A DNA stretch of 64,000 bases from Streptomyces sp. AJS327 (GTDB taxonomy: Bacteria > Actinomycetota > Actinomycetes > Streptomycetales > Streptomycetaceae): assembly GCF_013450295.1 (NCBI RefSeq), contig NZ_SKBR01000005.1, forward strand, positions 51,588 through 115,587, read 5' to 3'. The notes beneath the pieces were generated by a model. The model was not told the DNA's origin. It did no database searches and saw nothing but the letters and a program-made list of their open reading frames with translations. The position numbers were made by a program, and so were the translations under genes. Shown in pieces: positions 8,399 to 16,806 of this stretch (the stretch's first letter is position 1; each line of letters opens with the position of its first letter).

Positions 8399-8483
8399 AG
8401 TCGGGGGACCTGGCGATGAAACTGGCCCGGCAGTGTGTAGCTCATCAAGCAAGCGACCGGGATGTTCTCCGAGGGGGCGCGAG

Positions 8484-9293
8484 ATGCACGCACTGCATGG
8501 CACCACCAACAGCGCAGTACTTCACACGCGTCTGTGCGCTCCGATGGTTCCGTCCCGGTCCGCGGAAAAATCCGGTGCCGTGAGCGGGCGGGGGTGCGCT
8601 CGCGGCACCGGGCGTCAGCGTCCACCGCACATCACCGCGGTGGAGGGCCTCCGGGGGGAGGCCACCACGGGGGACACCGCGGGGGATGAGCGGGGGGACA
8701 ACCAGTACGGGGAAGGCTCGGGGGAGCGGCGCGACCGCACCGCGAACGCCCGGCCCGGGCAGGTCGAGGACGCCGAGCTGGCGTTCACCGACTACGTGCG
8801 TGAGCGCCGCGCCTCCCTGTACGCCACCGCCTACCACCTGACCGGCGACCGGCACGAGGCGGAGGACCTGCTCCAGAGCGCGCTGTTCTCCACCTACCGG
8901 GCCTGGGACCGGATCAGCGACAAGGCCGCCGTCGGCGGCTACCTCCGCCGGACCATGACAAACCTGCACATCAGCGCCTGGCGCCGGCGGAAGCTGAACG
9001 AGTACCCGACCGAGGAGCTGCCGGAGACGGCGGGCGAGCAGGACGCGATGCGCGGCACCGAGCTGCGGGCCGTGCTCTGGCAGGCCCTCGCCCGGCTGCC
9101 CGAGACCCAGCGCACCATGCTGGTGCTCCGGTACTACGAGGGTCACACCGACCCGGAGATCGCCGACATCCTGAACATCAGCGTCGGCACGGTGAAGAGC
9201 AGCATCTGGCGCTCGCTGCGCCGGCTGCGCGAGGACGAGGCGCTCAGCTTCGGCCGGGACGAGGAGGAGTCCTTCGGCGAGCTGGTCGCCTGA
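8484..9293 (+). CDS. sigQ: SigQ ECF-type sigma factor
   Basis: An RNA polymerase sigma factor of the SigE-like ECF family (269 aa). Region 2 spans about 92-165 (FTDYVRERRASLYATAY, GDRHEAEDLLQSAL, YLRRTMTNLHISAWRRRK) and region 4 about 190-250 (LARLPETQRTMLVLRYYEGHT, IADILNISVGTVKSSIW). The first 90 residues are Gly/Arg/Glu-rich and are encoded by a region with runs of five to six G, so part may be untranslated. ATG 8484 is chosen for its GAGGGGG site about 9 nt upstream. It is divergent from afsQ1 and has an AfsQ1 box in its promoter. In S. coelicolor, SigQ opposes AfsQ1 output. Confidence 0.9.
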   Translation: MHALHGTTNSAVLHTRLCAPMVPSRSAEKSGAVSGRGCARGTGRQRPPHITAVEGLRGEATTGDTAGDERGDNQYGEGSGERRDRTANARPGQVEDAELAFTDYVRERRASLYATAYHLTGDRHEAEDLLQSALFSTYRAWDRISDKAAVGGYLRRTMTNLHISAWRRRKLNEYPTEELPETAGEQDAMRGTELRAVLWQALARLPETQRTMLVLRYYEGHTDPEIADILNISVGTVKSSIWRSLRRLREDEALSFGRDEEESFGELVA

Positions 9294-9297
9294 GACC

Positions 9298-9491
9298 GGG
9301 GGAACCACGGGGGAGACGGGGGATCGAGCCGCCGGGTGACCGGCGGCGGCGCCGGGGGGCGGGTTTCACAGCCGGGTCGGGGGGCCCGGTGAAGCCCGGG
9401 ACCCGGGAGGGACCGGGTCCGGCGCGAGGGGGGAACCACGGGGGATACGGAAAACGGGGGGATCAGGGGGAAATCGGGGGATATCGGGGGG
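9298..9491 (+). repeat. G-run repeats / G-quadruplex candidate after sigQ
   Basis: The 3' flank of sigQ holds repeated runs of five or six G. The 17-mer GGGGGAACCACGGGGGA occurs at 9298-9314 and again at 9429-9445. At 9456-9491 there are four runs (6, 5, 5 and 6 G) separated by 4-5 nt (ATCA, AAATC, ATATC), a textbook four-tetrad-capable G-quadruplex on the coding strand, placed just before the terminator hairpin. Similar GGGGGA runs occur inside the sigQ 5' coding region (about 8655-8730). Confidence 0.6.
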
Positions 9492-9521
9492 AGCCCTGGG
9501 TCCGGGGGGACCTGGGGTGTG

Positions 9522-9566
9522 AAGAGCGGGTTCGACCGGCCGGGGGGTCTGGTCGGACCCGCTCTT
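9522..9566 (+). terminator. Hairpin terminator after sigQ
   Basis: AAGAGCGGGTTCGACC pairs with GGTCGGACCCGCTCTT (16 bp, one G-U wobble) around a 13-nt loop. It is the clear end of the sigQ transcript. Confidence 0.8.
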
Positions 9567-10163
9567 CCCGCGCGTCAGCGCCTTCCACCCGGGAACGGCG
9601 CCCGGGGGCCCGGCCGCAGTCGTCCAGTCGCACTCGTCCAGGGGCTCCCCGGCGGTTGATTGCCGGCTTCCCCTCGGGCTCCCCTCCGGGACTCCTTCCC
9701 GGGTTCGGTGGCTCCCGGAGCGTTCAGCTGCGTGCCGGTCGTCCGGGATCTCCTGGCCGTCCCGAGCCCCGCCCGGCGTTCCTCTGCCATCCCCCCTGCC
9801 TTTCCCCGCCTTCTCTGCCTCTCTCCGCTTTCCCCGGCGAGTTCCCCCCCCGGTTCGTCGGGCGCGGAGTCCCGGGCGCCGCCGCCGGTCCCCCCGATAC
9901 GGTCGTCGGGACCCCGGGGGCGTGGGCTGGACCGAGTTCCGCGAATCGTGACCGTGGGCGCCCGGAGGCTCCGGCGCTCCGGGGTGCGCCGGTGGGGCCG
10001 GAACCGTGGTGGTGGGGTGCGGGGGCGTGACCCTCTGGGCGGCGTGCCCCGACGCGCCCGCGCTCCGGGCGCCGTGGCCGCCGTCACCGCGCGCCGGGAG
10101 GGTCGGCCCGGGGTGCGCGCCCGGCCCGGGGCGGGCCGGAGCGGGCGCGCGCCGGGACCCGGG
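9567..10163. other. Intergenic region without recognised gene
   Basis: About 600 bp between the sigQ terminator and the end of the convergent uridine-kinase-like gene. Open frames exist in all directions because stop codons are rare at this GC content, but none has a credible start or family motif. A pyrimidine-rich stretch lies at about 9778-9855. I see no RNA gene. Confidence 0.5.
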
Positions 10164-10928
10164 TCAGCCGTGGAGGGCGGTGATCCGCCGCCGGGCCTCA
10201 TCCCGGGTGCAGGGCACGGCGCCGAGCCGGGTGTGCCGGCTGACGATCGCCCCCTCCGCGCGCATCAGCCGCCAGCCGCGCCGCATCAGGAACGGCACCG
10301 GCTTCCTGGACTCCCGCACATCGCGCAGCAGCCGCCGCCGGAACGTGGTGAAGGGGCTGCCGCGCAGGCAGATCGCGTCCGCGAGCAGTCCGAGGGCCCG
10401 GCAGCGCTCCGCGATCTCGGCGGCGAAGATGCCCTCCGCGACGAACAGCGGCGCCCCCTCCAGCGACAGGGCGTCCTCCCCGACGCGGGCACTGAGTGAG
10501 ATGTCGTACACCGGGACCGAGGTGTGCCCTTCGGCGCAGAGCGCGCGTACGGCGGCGACGGCGGCGTCCGCGTTCCAGGAGTGCGGGGAGTCCCAGTCCA
10601 CCCCGCTGGCGTCGGTCAACGGAGGGAGCGTCGGGTCGTCACCCTCCTTGTAGAAGTCGTCAAGTCGCAGCACCGGCAGTCCCGTTCGGGCGGCCAGCCG
10701 GGTCTTGCCGGAGCCGGAGGGGCCGGTGAGCAGCACGACCCGGGATATCAGCGGGCCCTCGGGGCTGGGCGATCCGGCCGGGTCCCACGGAGCGCTGTCC
10801 GGTGCCGGACGCCCGGAGGAGGTGGGGCGGGCGCGGGAGGCGGCGGACTCGGGGACGCCTTCGGGGTGCTCCTGAGCTGCCTGGGCCAGCGGATCGGCGG
10901 ATGGAGTGTGGCGGGTGGAGTCGGTCAC
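10164..10928 (-). CDS. Uridine-kinase-like P-loop protein
   Basis: A P-loop kinase of the uridine kinase / phosphoribulokinase type that probably phosphorylates a nucleoside or related small molecule. The N-terminal 60 residues are a disordered Pro/Ser/Ala linker. The Walker A motif is LLTGPSGSGKTRLA, followed by LRLDDFYKEGDDPTLP (substrate and Mg site), DWDSPHSWN, the VAEGIFAAEI strand and an Arg-rich C-terminal lid (TTFRRRLLRDVRESRKP). Start: GTG at 10928 is preferred, since upstream residues are Arg-rich non-family sequence; an ATG at 11030 remains possible. Uridine phosphorylation would fit the nucleoside-salvage flavour of the wider region, but it lacks the shared operator. Confidence 0.8.
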   Translation of the reverse strand: MTDSTRHTPSADPLAQAAQEHPEGVPESAASRARPTSSGRPAPDSAPWDPAGSPSPEGPLISRVVLLTGPSGSGKTRLAARTGLPVLRLDDFYKEGDDPTLPPLTDASGVDWDSPHSWNADAAVAAVRALCAEGHTSVPVYDISLSARVGEDALSLEGAPLFVAEGIFAAEIAERCRALGLLADAICLRGSPFTTFRRRLLRDVRESRKPVPFLMRRGWRLMRAEGAIVSRHTRLGAVPCTRDEARRRITALHG

Positions 10929-11114
10929 GAGAGACCATTGTCGGCCATCGCTCCGGACCCTGGGACGGCGACGGAACGCGGTCGAACGCTTTCGTCCCAC
11001 GGAACCGGCGGGGTCGGCCGCGTTCCGCACCCGGGTGCGGAGCGGGACGCCCGGGTCGCGCTCCGCCCGGCCGGGGCCACGGAGGAGGGTCCGGACTCGA
11101 GGGACCGGGGAGGG

Positions 11115-12350
11115 CTACTGGCGGTAGCCCTCCAGAAAGCGGCCGATGCGGCTGATCGCCGCGTCGAGGTCGTCGGCGTGCGGGAGGGTGAGAATGCGGA
11201 AGTGGTCGGGGCTCGGCCAGCTGAAGCCGGTGCCCTGGACTACCTGGATCTTCTCGCGGAGCAGCAGGTCCAGCACGAACCGCTCGTCGTCCTCGATCCG
11301 GTGGATGGCCGGGTCCAGCCGGGGGAAGGCGTAGAGCGCGCCCCGGGGTTTGACGCAGGAGACGCCGGGGATCTCGTTGAGCTTCTCCCAGGCGCGGTCC
11401 CGCTGTTCACGGAGTCTGCCGCCGGGGAGCACCAGCTCCTCGACACCGCGGGCGCGTACGTCGCCCTCGCCCGCGGGATGGCTGAGCGCGGCCTCGATCG
11501 CGTACTGCGCGGGGGCGTTGGGGCAGAGCCGCATGGAGGCGAGCATGCTCAGTCCCTCCAGGTAGTCCCGGGCGTGCTGCCGGGGTCCGGAGACCAGTAG
11601 CCAGCCGCTGCGGAACCCCGCCACCCGGTACGCCTTGGAGAGCCCGCTGAAGGTGAGGCAGACCAGGTCGGGGGCGAGCGAGGCGGTGTGGTGGTGCACC
11701 GCGTCGTCGTACAGGATCTGGTCGTAGATCTCGTCGGAGAAGACCATCAGGTGGTGGCGCCGGGCCAGATCCAGGATGCCCTCCAGAATCTCGCGCGGAT
11801 AGACGGCGCCGGTCGGGTTGTTCGGGTTGATGATCACGACCGCCTTGGTGCGGTCGGTGATCTTCGCCGCCATGTCCTCCAGGTCGGGCAGCCAGTCGGA
11901 GGACTCGTCGCACAGGTAGTGGACGGGGGTTCCGCCCGCCATGGTGGTGACGGCCGTCCACAGCGGGAAGTCGGGTGCGGGGATGAGGACCTCGTCGCCG
12001 TCGTCGACCAGGGCCTGGACGGCCATGGAGACCAGCTCCGAGACGCCGTTGCCCAGGAAGACGTCGCCAGGACCGGCCTCGGTCAGCCCCCGCTCGCGGT
12101 AGTGCGCCGCCACGGCGGCGCGCGCGGAGAGTATGCCGCGGGACTCGGTGTAGCCGTGCGCGTGGGGCAGCATCCGGATCATGTCCTGGAGGATGTGCTC
12201 GGGCGCCTCGAAGCCGAAGAGCGCCGGATTGCCCGTGTTGAGCCGCAGGACGCTGTGACCGGCCTCCTCCAGCGCGTCCGCCTGCTCGATCACCGGACCG
12301 CGGATCTCGTAACAGACCTCGCTGAGCTTGCTCGACTGCCGGAACTCCAT
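11115..12350 (-). CDS. PLP-dependent aminotransferase (AlaT-like)
   Basis: A class I/II (fold type I) aminotransferase, 411 residues, resembling bacterial alanine aminotransferases AlaT/YfdZ. Visible motifs: NTGNPALFGFEAPEHI near the N-terminus, YTESRGILSAR, NPNNPTGAVY (substrate and PLP Asn), FSDEIYDQILYD (PLP Asp/Tyr), the Schiff-base Lys in FSGLSKAYRVAGFRSGW, and FRILTLP (substrate carboxylate Arg). The expected reaction is alanine + 2-oxoglutarate to pyruvate + glutamate. ATG 12350 has GGAGG about 8 nt upstream. It is divergent from the HxlR regulator, and the intervening 87 bp hold two palindromes, so it is a likely target of that regulator. Confidence 0.9.
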   Translation of the reverse strand: MEFRQSSKLSEVCYEIRGPVIEQADALEEAGHSVLRLNTGNPALFGFEAPEHILQDMIRMLPHAHGYTESRGILSARAAVAAHYRERGLTEAGPGDVFLGNGVSELVSMAVQALVDDGDEVLIPAPDFPLWTAVTTMAGGTPVHYLCDESSDWLPDLEDMAAKITDRTKAVVIINPNNPTGAVYPREILEGILDLARRHHLMVFSDEIYDQILYDDAVHHHTASLAPDLVCLTFSGLSKAYRVAGFRSGWLLVSGPRQHARDYLEGLSMLASMRLCPNAPAQYAIEAALSHPAGEGDVRARGVEELVLPGGRLREQRDRAWEKLNEIPGVSCVKPRGALYAFPRLDPAIHRIEDDERFVLDLLLREKIQVVQGTGFSWPSPDHFRILTLPHADDLDAAISRIGRFLEGYRQ

Positions 12351-12379
12351 GTGCTGCCCGCCTCCTGCCAGATGACCGG

Positions 12380-12416
12380 ACTTGGTTATACCAAGTGGGA
12401 GCTTGGAAAGTCCAAG
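12380..12416. promoter_or_regulatory. Two tandem palindromes, probable HxlR operator
   Basis: ACTTGG-TTATA-CCAAGT (12380-12396) and CTTGG-AAAGT-CCAAG (12402-12416) share arms and a 5-nt spacer, with centres 21 bp apart (two helical turns). They lie between the aminotransferase and the HxlR gene. The second overlaps a -35-like TTGGAA (12403-12408); a -10-like TAGACT is at 12425-12430, 7 nt before the regulator ATG. Confidence 0.65.
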
Positions 12417-12437
12417 TGATTGCTTAGACTGTCCCGC

Positions 12438-13307
12438 ATGCCGCCGATCCGCGCCCGCCGTCGATACGACCAGTTCTGTCCCATCTCGCGCGCCCTCGAC
12501 CACATCGGGGACCGCTGGACGCTGCTGATCGTCCGGGAGCTCCTCGCCGGGCCCCGGCGCTACACCGACCTGCACGCCGACCTGCCCGGGGTGAGCACCG
12601 ACGTGCTCGCCGCCCGGCTGAAGGACATGGAGCGCGCCGGGGTCACCGTCCGCCGTCGCGCCGCCCGCACCGGCCCGGCCCACCTCTACGAACTGACCGA
12701 GCGCGGCCGGGCGTTGTTGCCGGTGCTGGTGGCGCTCGGCGAGTGGGGCGCCCCGGAGCTGGCCGAGCGGCGGCCCACGGACGCGGTGCGGGCGCACTGG
12801 CTGGCGATACCGCTGCGCGGGATGCTGGAGACCGTGCTCGGCGCGGAGCTCGACCGGGTGGCGGGTGCCGCTTCGGAGTCCACCGCCGGGGCAGCCAGGG
12901 TCGCCGGGGCCGCGGGGACCACCGGAACCGGGCCAGCGGAGCCCGGAGAAACCGGAGCGGCGGGCGTCGAGGAGGGTCCGTGGCCCCGTTACTCCCCACA
13001 ACCCGGTGAGTACGTGGTCGAGTTGCGGGTCCCGGAGGGCGTCTGCCATGTGCGGCTCGGCCCCGGCGGCGGCCCGGTCTACGGCGAGGGTCCGGCCGAA
13101 CGGCCGGACGCCGGGCTGGAGTTGTCCGCCGCGGTGAGCGCCGCGGTGTTCGCGGGCGAGCTGTCCCTGGCCGAGGCCGTTGCGGAGGGCGCGATCCGGG
13201 TGCACGGCGCGGGGCCGGTGGCCCGGGCGCTGCGCACCGGCGTCCGCGCCCCCGGAGGGCCGGACGGCTCCGGGGAGCGGGAGGGCACCGCGATAGCGGG
13301 GGCCTGA
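12438..13307 (+). CDS. HxlR-family transcriptional regulator with SCP-like C-terminus
   Basis: A winged-helix regulator. Residues 1-105 fit HxlR: the CPISRALDHIGDRWTLLIVREL entry, YTDLHADLPGVSTDVLAARLKDME (recognition helix region) and ELTERGRALLPVLVALGEWG. The C-terminal half (about 110-289) has a linker rich in Gly/Ala/Thr, then a segment YVVELRVPEGVCHVRLGPGGGPVYGEGPAERPDAGLELSA-type, with SLAEAVAEGAIRVHG, resembling SCP2-like ligand-binding domains seen in some actinomycete HxlR proteins. ATG 12438 is probably leaderless. It is divergent from the aminotransferase and likely autoregulated through the adjoining palindromes. The effector is unknown. Confidence 0.85.
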   Translation: MPPIRARRRYDQFCPISRALDHIGDRWTLLIVRELLAGPRRYTDLHADLPGVSTDVLAARLKDMERAGVTVRRRAARTGPAHLYELTERGRALLPVLVALGEWGAPELAERRPTDAVRAHWLAIPLRGMLETVLGAELDRVAGAASESTAGAARVAGAAGTTGTGPAEPGETGAAGVEEGPWPRYSPQPGEYVVELRVPEGVCHVRLGPGGGPVYGEGPAERPDAGLELSAAVSAAVFAGELSLAEAVAEGAIRVHGAGPVARALRTGVRAPGGPDGSGEREGTAIAGA

Positions 13308-13900
13308 ACGCCCGCCTCCGGGCGGAAGGTTGAGGCGCGGGGCCCGGAGTGGCGGCGACCGGTCCGGGGCGGAACTCCTCCGCGCGGTGGGGCCGGTTCG
13401 CGACGTGGGGTCGGTTCGCGGTGCGGGTGGTGTGTGCCGCGGGCGGCCTGTGGTGCGGGTCGGACGGGGAACGGGTGGTCGCGGTGGTGCGGGTGGGGCG
13501 GACCGGGTGCGGTCGGTGGTGCGGAAGGGGTGGTGGATGCGGTGGACGTGGGGTAATGCGTCGGTGGACCCGGCGGGCGGGCGGAGTTGGCCGTCGGGCC
13601 TGTGGTCCCGGACGCGGGGCGCCCGGGGCGTGAGGGGGTGCCGGTGTGAGCGGACGGCCCGGATGTGAAGGGAAGCGCGGGGGCAAACCCGTGAGGCGCC
13701 GGTGTTCACCCGAAGGTGTGGAGTTCCCCGGAAGGGCTCGGGCTCGCCCGGGGCGATGTGCGCCCCTTGGGGGCGACCGGACGACGGGGACGTACCGTCC
13801 GCCGGTCAACGGCACCCGTCATCCGCCACCCACCGCCCTGCCGAGAGGGAGCAACACCGTCCCGTCGAAGGGGAGTTCAGCGATCGCCGAGGAGCGTTGC
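13308..13900. other. Long upstream region of geoA, no gene seen
   Basis: About 590 bp. The first 350 bp are rich in GGTGCGG/GGTGGT strings on the plus strand. No frame shows a credible protein. A weak GTTCACC (PhoP-box-like heptamer) occurs near 13704 without a second good repeat. It probably holds the geoA promoter. Confidence 0.4.
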
Positions 13901-16309
13901 ATGTCGTTGCCCGCCAGCCAGCCGTTCCGGTTGCCGGAGTTCTACACGCCCTATCCCGCGCGGCTCAATCCACACCTCGACCGGGCCCGCGCCCACACCA
14001 GGGAGTGGGCCCGCGGCATGGGCATGCTGGAGGGCTCGGGAGTCTGGGAGGAGGCCGACCTTGAGGCGCACGACTACGCACTGCTCTGCGCCTACACCCA
14101 CCCGGACGCGACCGGCCCGGACCTGGACCTGGTGACCGACTGGTACGTCTGGGTCTTCTTCTTCGACGACCACTTCCTGGAGCTGTTCAAGCGGACCAAC
14201 GACCGTGCGGGCGGCAAGGCCTACCTGGACCGGCTGCCCGCCTTCATGCCGCTGGACCCGGAGGCCGGGACGCCCGAGCCGCGCAACCCGGTGGAGGCCG
14301 GGCTCGCGGACCTGTGGGCCCGTACCGTCCCGGCGATGTCCGCGCAGTGGCGGGCCCGTTTCGCGGAGAGCACCGAGAACCTGCTCAACGAGTCCCTCTG
14401 GGAGCTGTCCAACATCAACGCCGGGCGCGTCCCGAACCCGGTCGAGTACATCGAGATGCGCCGCAAGGTGGGCGGCGCCCCCTGGTCCGCCGGGCTGGTG
14501 GAGTTCGCCGCGCACGCCGAGGTCCCCGCCGAGCTGGCCGAGTCCCGGCCGCTGCGGGTCCTGCGGGACGCCTTCTCGGACGCCGTCCACCTGCGGAACG
14601 ACCTCTTCTCCTACCAGCGGGAGACCGCCGAGGAGGGCGAACTCAGCAACGGCGTACTGGTGTTGGAACACTTCCTGGGCTGCTCCACACAGGAGTCGGC
14701 GGAGGCCGTGAACGACCTGCTGACCTCACGTGTCCAGCAGTTCGAGCACACCGCGCTCACCGAACTGGGCCCGCTCTTCACCGAGCGGGGCACCCCACCC
14801 CCGGCCGCCGCGGACGTCCTCAACTACGTGAAGGGCCTTCAGGACTGGCAGTCCGGCGGCCACGAGTGGCACCTGCGCTCCAGCCGGTACATGAACGAGG
14901 GCGCGGCGCGCGACGCCCCCGTCCCCACCGCGGTGCCGCGCCACCCCGGGCTGCGCGGCCCCACCGGGCTCGGCAGCTCGGCCGCCGCCCTCCGGCTGAC
15001 CACGCCCCGGGCGGAGACCGCGCGGTCCCGCCGCTTCCGGCACGTCCCGCACCAGCCCGTCGGCCCGTCCCAACTGCCCCCGCTCGACATGCCGTTCACC
15101 CCCGGGCGCAGCCCGCACCTGGAGGGGGCGCGGCGTGCGGTCGTCAGCTGGGCGCACCGGATGGGCATCCTCGCGCCGCAGCCCGGAGTTCCCGCCTCCC
15201 ACGTGTGGGACGAGGAGCGGATCATCGACTACGACCTGCCGCTGTGCGCCGCCGGGCTGCACCCCACGGCCACCCCCGAGGAACTCGACCTCGCCTCGGC
15301 CTGGCTCGCCTGGGGGACCTACGGGGACGACTACTACCCGGTCGTCTTCGGCCGGCCCCGCGACCTCGTGGGCGCGAAGGTGTGCACCGAGCGGCTGGCC
15401 ACCTTCATGCCACTGGAGTCCCCCGGGACGTTCGAACTCACCCCGGTGAACGCGCTGGAGCGCTCCCTCGCCGACCTCTGGACGCGCACCGCCGGGCCGA
15501 TGGAGCCACCGGCCCGCCGCGCCTTCCGGGCCAGTATCGAGAGCATGACGGAGAGCTGGCTCTGGGAGCTGGCCAACCAGGCCCAGCACCGGATCCCCGA
15601 CCCGGTCGACTACCTGGAGATGCGGCGGTTCACCTTCGGCTCCGACCTCACCATGAGCCTGTGCCGTCTCCGGCACGGCAGCCGCCTCTCGCCCGAGGTC
15701 TACCGCAGCGGCCCGGTGCGGTCGCTGGAGAACGCCGCCGCCGACTACGCGGCGCTGCTCAACGACGTCTTCTCGTACCAGAAGGAGATCGAGTTCGAGG
15801 GGGAGGTGCACAACGCCGTCCTGGTCGTCCAGAACTTCTTCGACTGTGACTACCCCACCGCGCTCGCCATGACGGGCGATCTGATGGCCGGACGGATGAG
15901 TCAGTTCCAGCACGTCGCCGCACACGAACTGCCGGTGCTCTGCGAGGACCTGGAGCTGGACGAGGAGGCGCGGAGCGCGCTCCGGGGATACGTGAAGGAC
16001 CTGGAGAACTGGCTCTCCGCCATCCTCGTCTGGCACCGCGAGTGCCGCCGGTACACCGAGGAGGACCTGCTGCGCCACCAGGCCACACCGCCCGCACTCC
16101 CGGCGTCCCCCGAGGCCCCGGAGGCCGGGGGGACCGCCCGGCCCCTCCCGTCCGCCGCGTCCCCGGGTGCGGTCGCCGGGGAGGCGGAGCCCGGCGGGGC
16201 GCCGTCCGCCGGAGCGTCGGCGCCCGGTGAGCGGCGGCTCGCGGCCTGGCTCGGTGGGCCCACCGGACCGGGCACCTCGGCCGCCCGGCTGGCACGCCCC
16301 CGGGGCTGA
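13901..16309 (+). CDS. geoA: Geosmin synthase (germacradienol/geosmin synthase)
   Basis: A bifunctional sesquiterpene cyclase of 802 residues. The N-terminal domain converts farnesyl diphosphate to germacradienol (plus germacrene D); the C-terminal domain converts germacradienol to geosmin and acetone. Each half is a class I terpene-synthase fold. N half: FRLPEFYTPYPARLNPH, metal motif DDHFLE (about 87) and NDLFSYQRE (about 230). C half: DDYYP (about 477) and NDVFSYQKE (about 623). The motif GPTG-x-G-[ST]-SAA appears both in the interdomain linker (about 353) and near the C-terminus (about 785). ATG 13901 is chosen because the conserved N-terminus starts there; in-frame upstream codons are non-family. 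A Pro/Ala-rich tail follows the second domain. Confidence 0.96.
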   Translation: MSLPASQPFRLPEFYTPYPARLNPHLDRARAHTREWARGMGMLEGSGVWEEADLEAHDYALLCAYTHPDATGPDLDLVTDWYVWVFFFDDHFLELFKRTNDRAGGKAYLDRLPAFMPLDPEAGTPEPRNPVEAGLADLWARTVPAMSAQWRARFAESTENLLNESLWELSNINAGRVPNPVEYIEMRRKVGGAPWSAGLVEFAAHAEVPAELAESRPLRVLRDAFSDAVHLRNDLFSYQRETAEEGELSNGVLVLEHFLGCSTQESAEAVNDLLTSRVQQFEHTALTELGPLFTERGTPPPAAADVLNYVKGLQDWQSGGHEWHLRSSRYMNEGAARDAPVPTAVPRHPGLRGPTGLGSSAAALRLTTPRAETARSRRFRHVPHQPVGPSQLPPLDMPFTPGRSPHLEGARRAVVSWAHRMGILAPQPGVPASHVWDEERIIDYDLPLCAAGLHPTATPEELDLASAWLAWGTYGDDYYPVVFGRPRDLVGAKVCTERLATFMPLESPGTFELTPVNALERSLADLWTRTAGPMEPPARRAFRASIESMTESWLWELANQAQHRIPDPVDYLEMRRFTFGSDLTMSLCRLRHGSRLSPEVYRSGPVRSLENAAADYAALLNDVFSYQKEIEFEGEVHNAVLVVQNFFDCDYPTALAMTGDLMAGRMSQFQHVAAHELPVLCEDLELDEEARSALRGYVKDLENWLSAILVWHRECRRYTEEDLLRHQATPPALPASPEAPEAGGTARPLPSAASPGAVAGEAEPGGAPSAGASAPGERRLAAWLGGPTGPGTSAARLARPRG

Positions 16310-16592
16310 CGGGGCGGCGCTGAACTCCCGCCCTCGGCACCGGACATCGGGCCGGAGGCCACGCGGTCCTGCCTGAACGTGGCCCCGCCCCGAACGCCGG
16401 ACCTCAGCGGGTGCTCGGCCCCGGAGGTCCGGCCCCAGCGGTCCGGCCCCGGCGGTTCGGGCGGCTCGGAGGTTCGGTTCGCTCGGCTCGTGGCGGGTCG
16501 GTGATCCGGCCTCGCGGCTACCCGTCGGCGCGGTGGTTCGGCTCGGGACGGGCCGAGCCGGCGAGTGGTGGGGCGGGGGAGCGGGAATGGGA

Positions 16593-16627
16593 GGAAGCCG
16601 GGCGCCCGCTCGGGGCACCCGGCTTCC
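16593..16627. terminator. Hairpin between geoA and the convergent dehydrogenase gene
   Basis: GGAAGCCGGG pairs with CCCGGCTTCC, with an inner GCCC/GGGC pairing and one C-A mismatch. It lies in the 489-bp convergent gap (16310-16798), which otherwise holds no visible gene. Likely bidirectional. Confidence 0.65.
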
Positions 16628-16772
16628 GGTGGGGGGTGGCGGCTCGGGGCGCGGCCCGGCCCAGCGGCCGGAACCGCTCCGGGCGGCCCGGGGGAGGACC
16701 CGCCGGGGCCGTCGCGTCTCAACGTCCGCTCGCGCCACCCCTCCCGCCCGCGCTCCCCTTGCTCGTGCTCTC

Positions 16773-16806
16773 CGTGTCGTACTACGCGCCGTGTCGTGCT
16801 ACGCGC
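16773..16806. repeat. 17-bp tandem duplication at the dehydrogenase stop codon
   Basis: CGTGTCGTACTACGCGC (16773-16789) is followed directly by CGTGTCGTGCTACGCGC (16790-16806), one mismatch. The right copy contains the minus-strand TAG stop (16799-16801) of the aldehyde dehydrogenase-like gene; the left copy repeats the stop downstream. Confidence 0.7.

Noticed and set aside
9389..10030. Protein-coding gene in the sigQ/uridine-kinase gap
   Set aside because: No ribosome site, no motif, and the sequence is dominated by G- and C-runs.
11115..13709. Very long minus-strand open frame (864 codons) running through the HxlR gene
   Set aside because: Only the part from 12350 down encodes the aminotransferase. 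The upstream part is Pro/Arg-rich and antisense to HxlR, an effect of rare stop codons.
13704..13730. PhoP box upstream of geoA (GTTCACC)
   Set aside because: A single heptamer; the second repeat at 11-bp phase does not match.
13646..13900. N-terminal extension of geosmin synthase by 85 codons
   Set aside because: The conserved family N-terminus begins at 13901; the extension is Arg/Pro-rich and unlike any terpene synthase.
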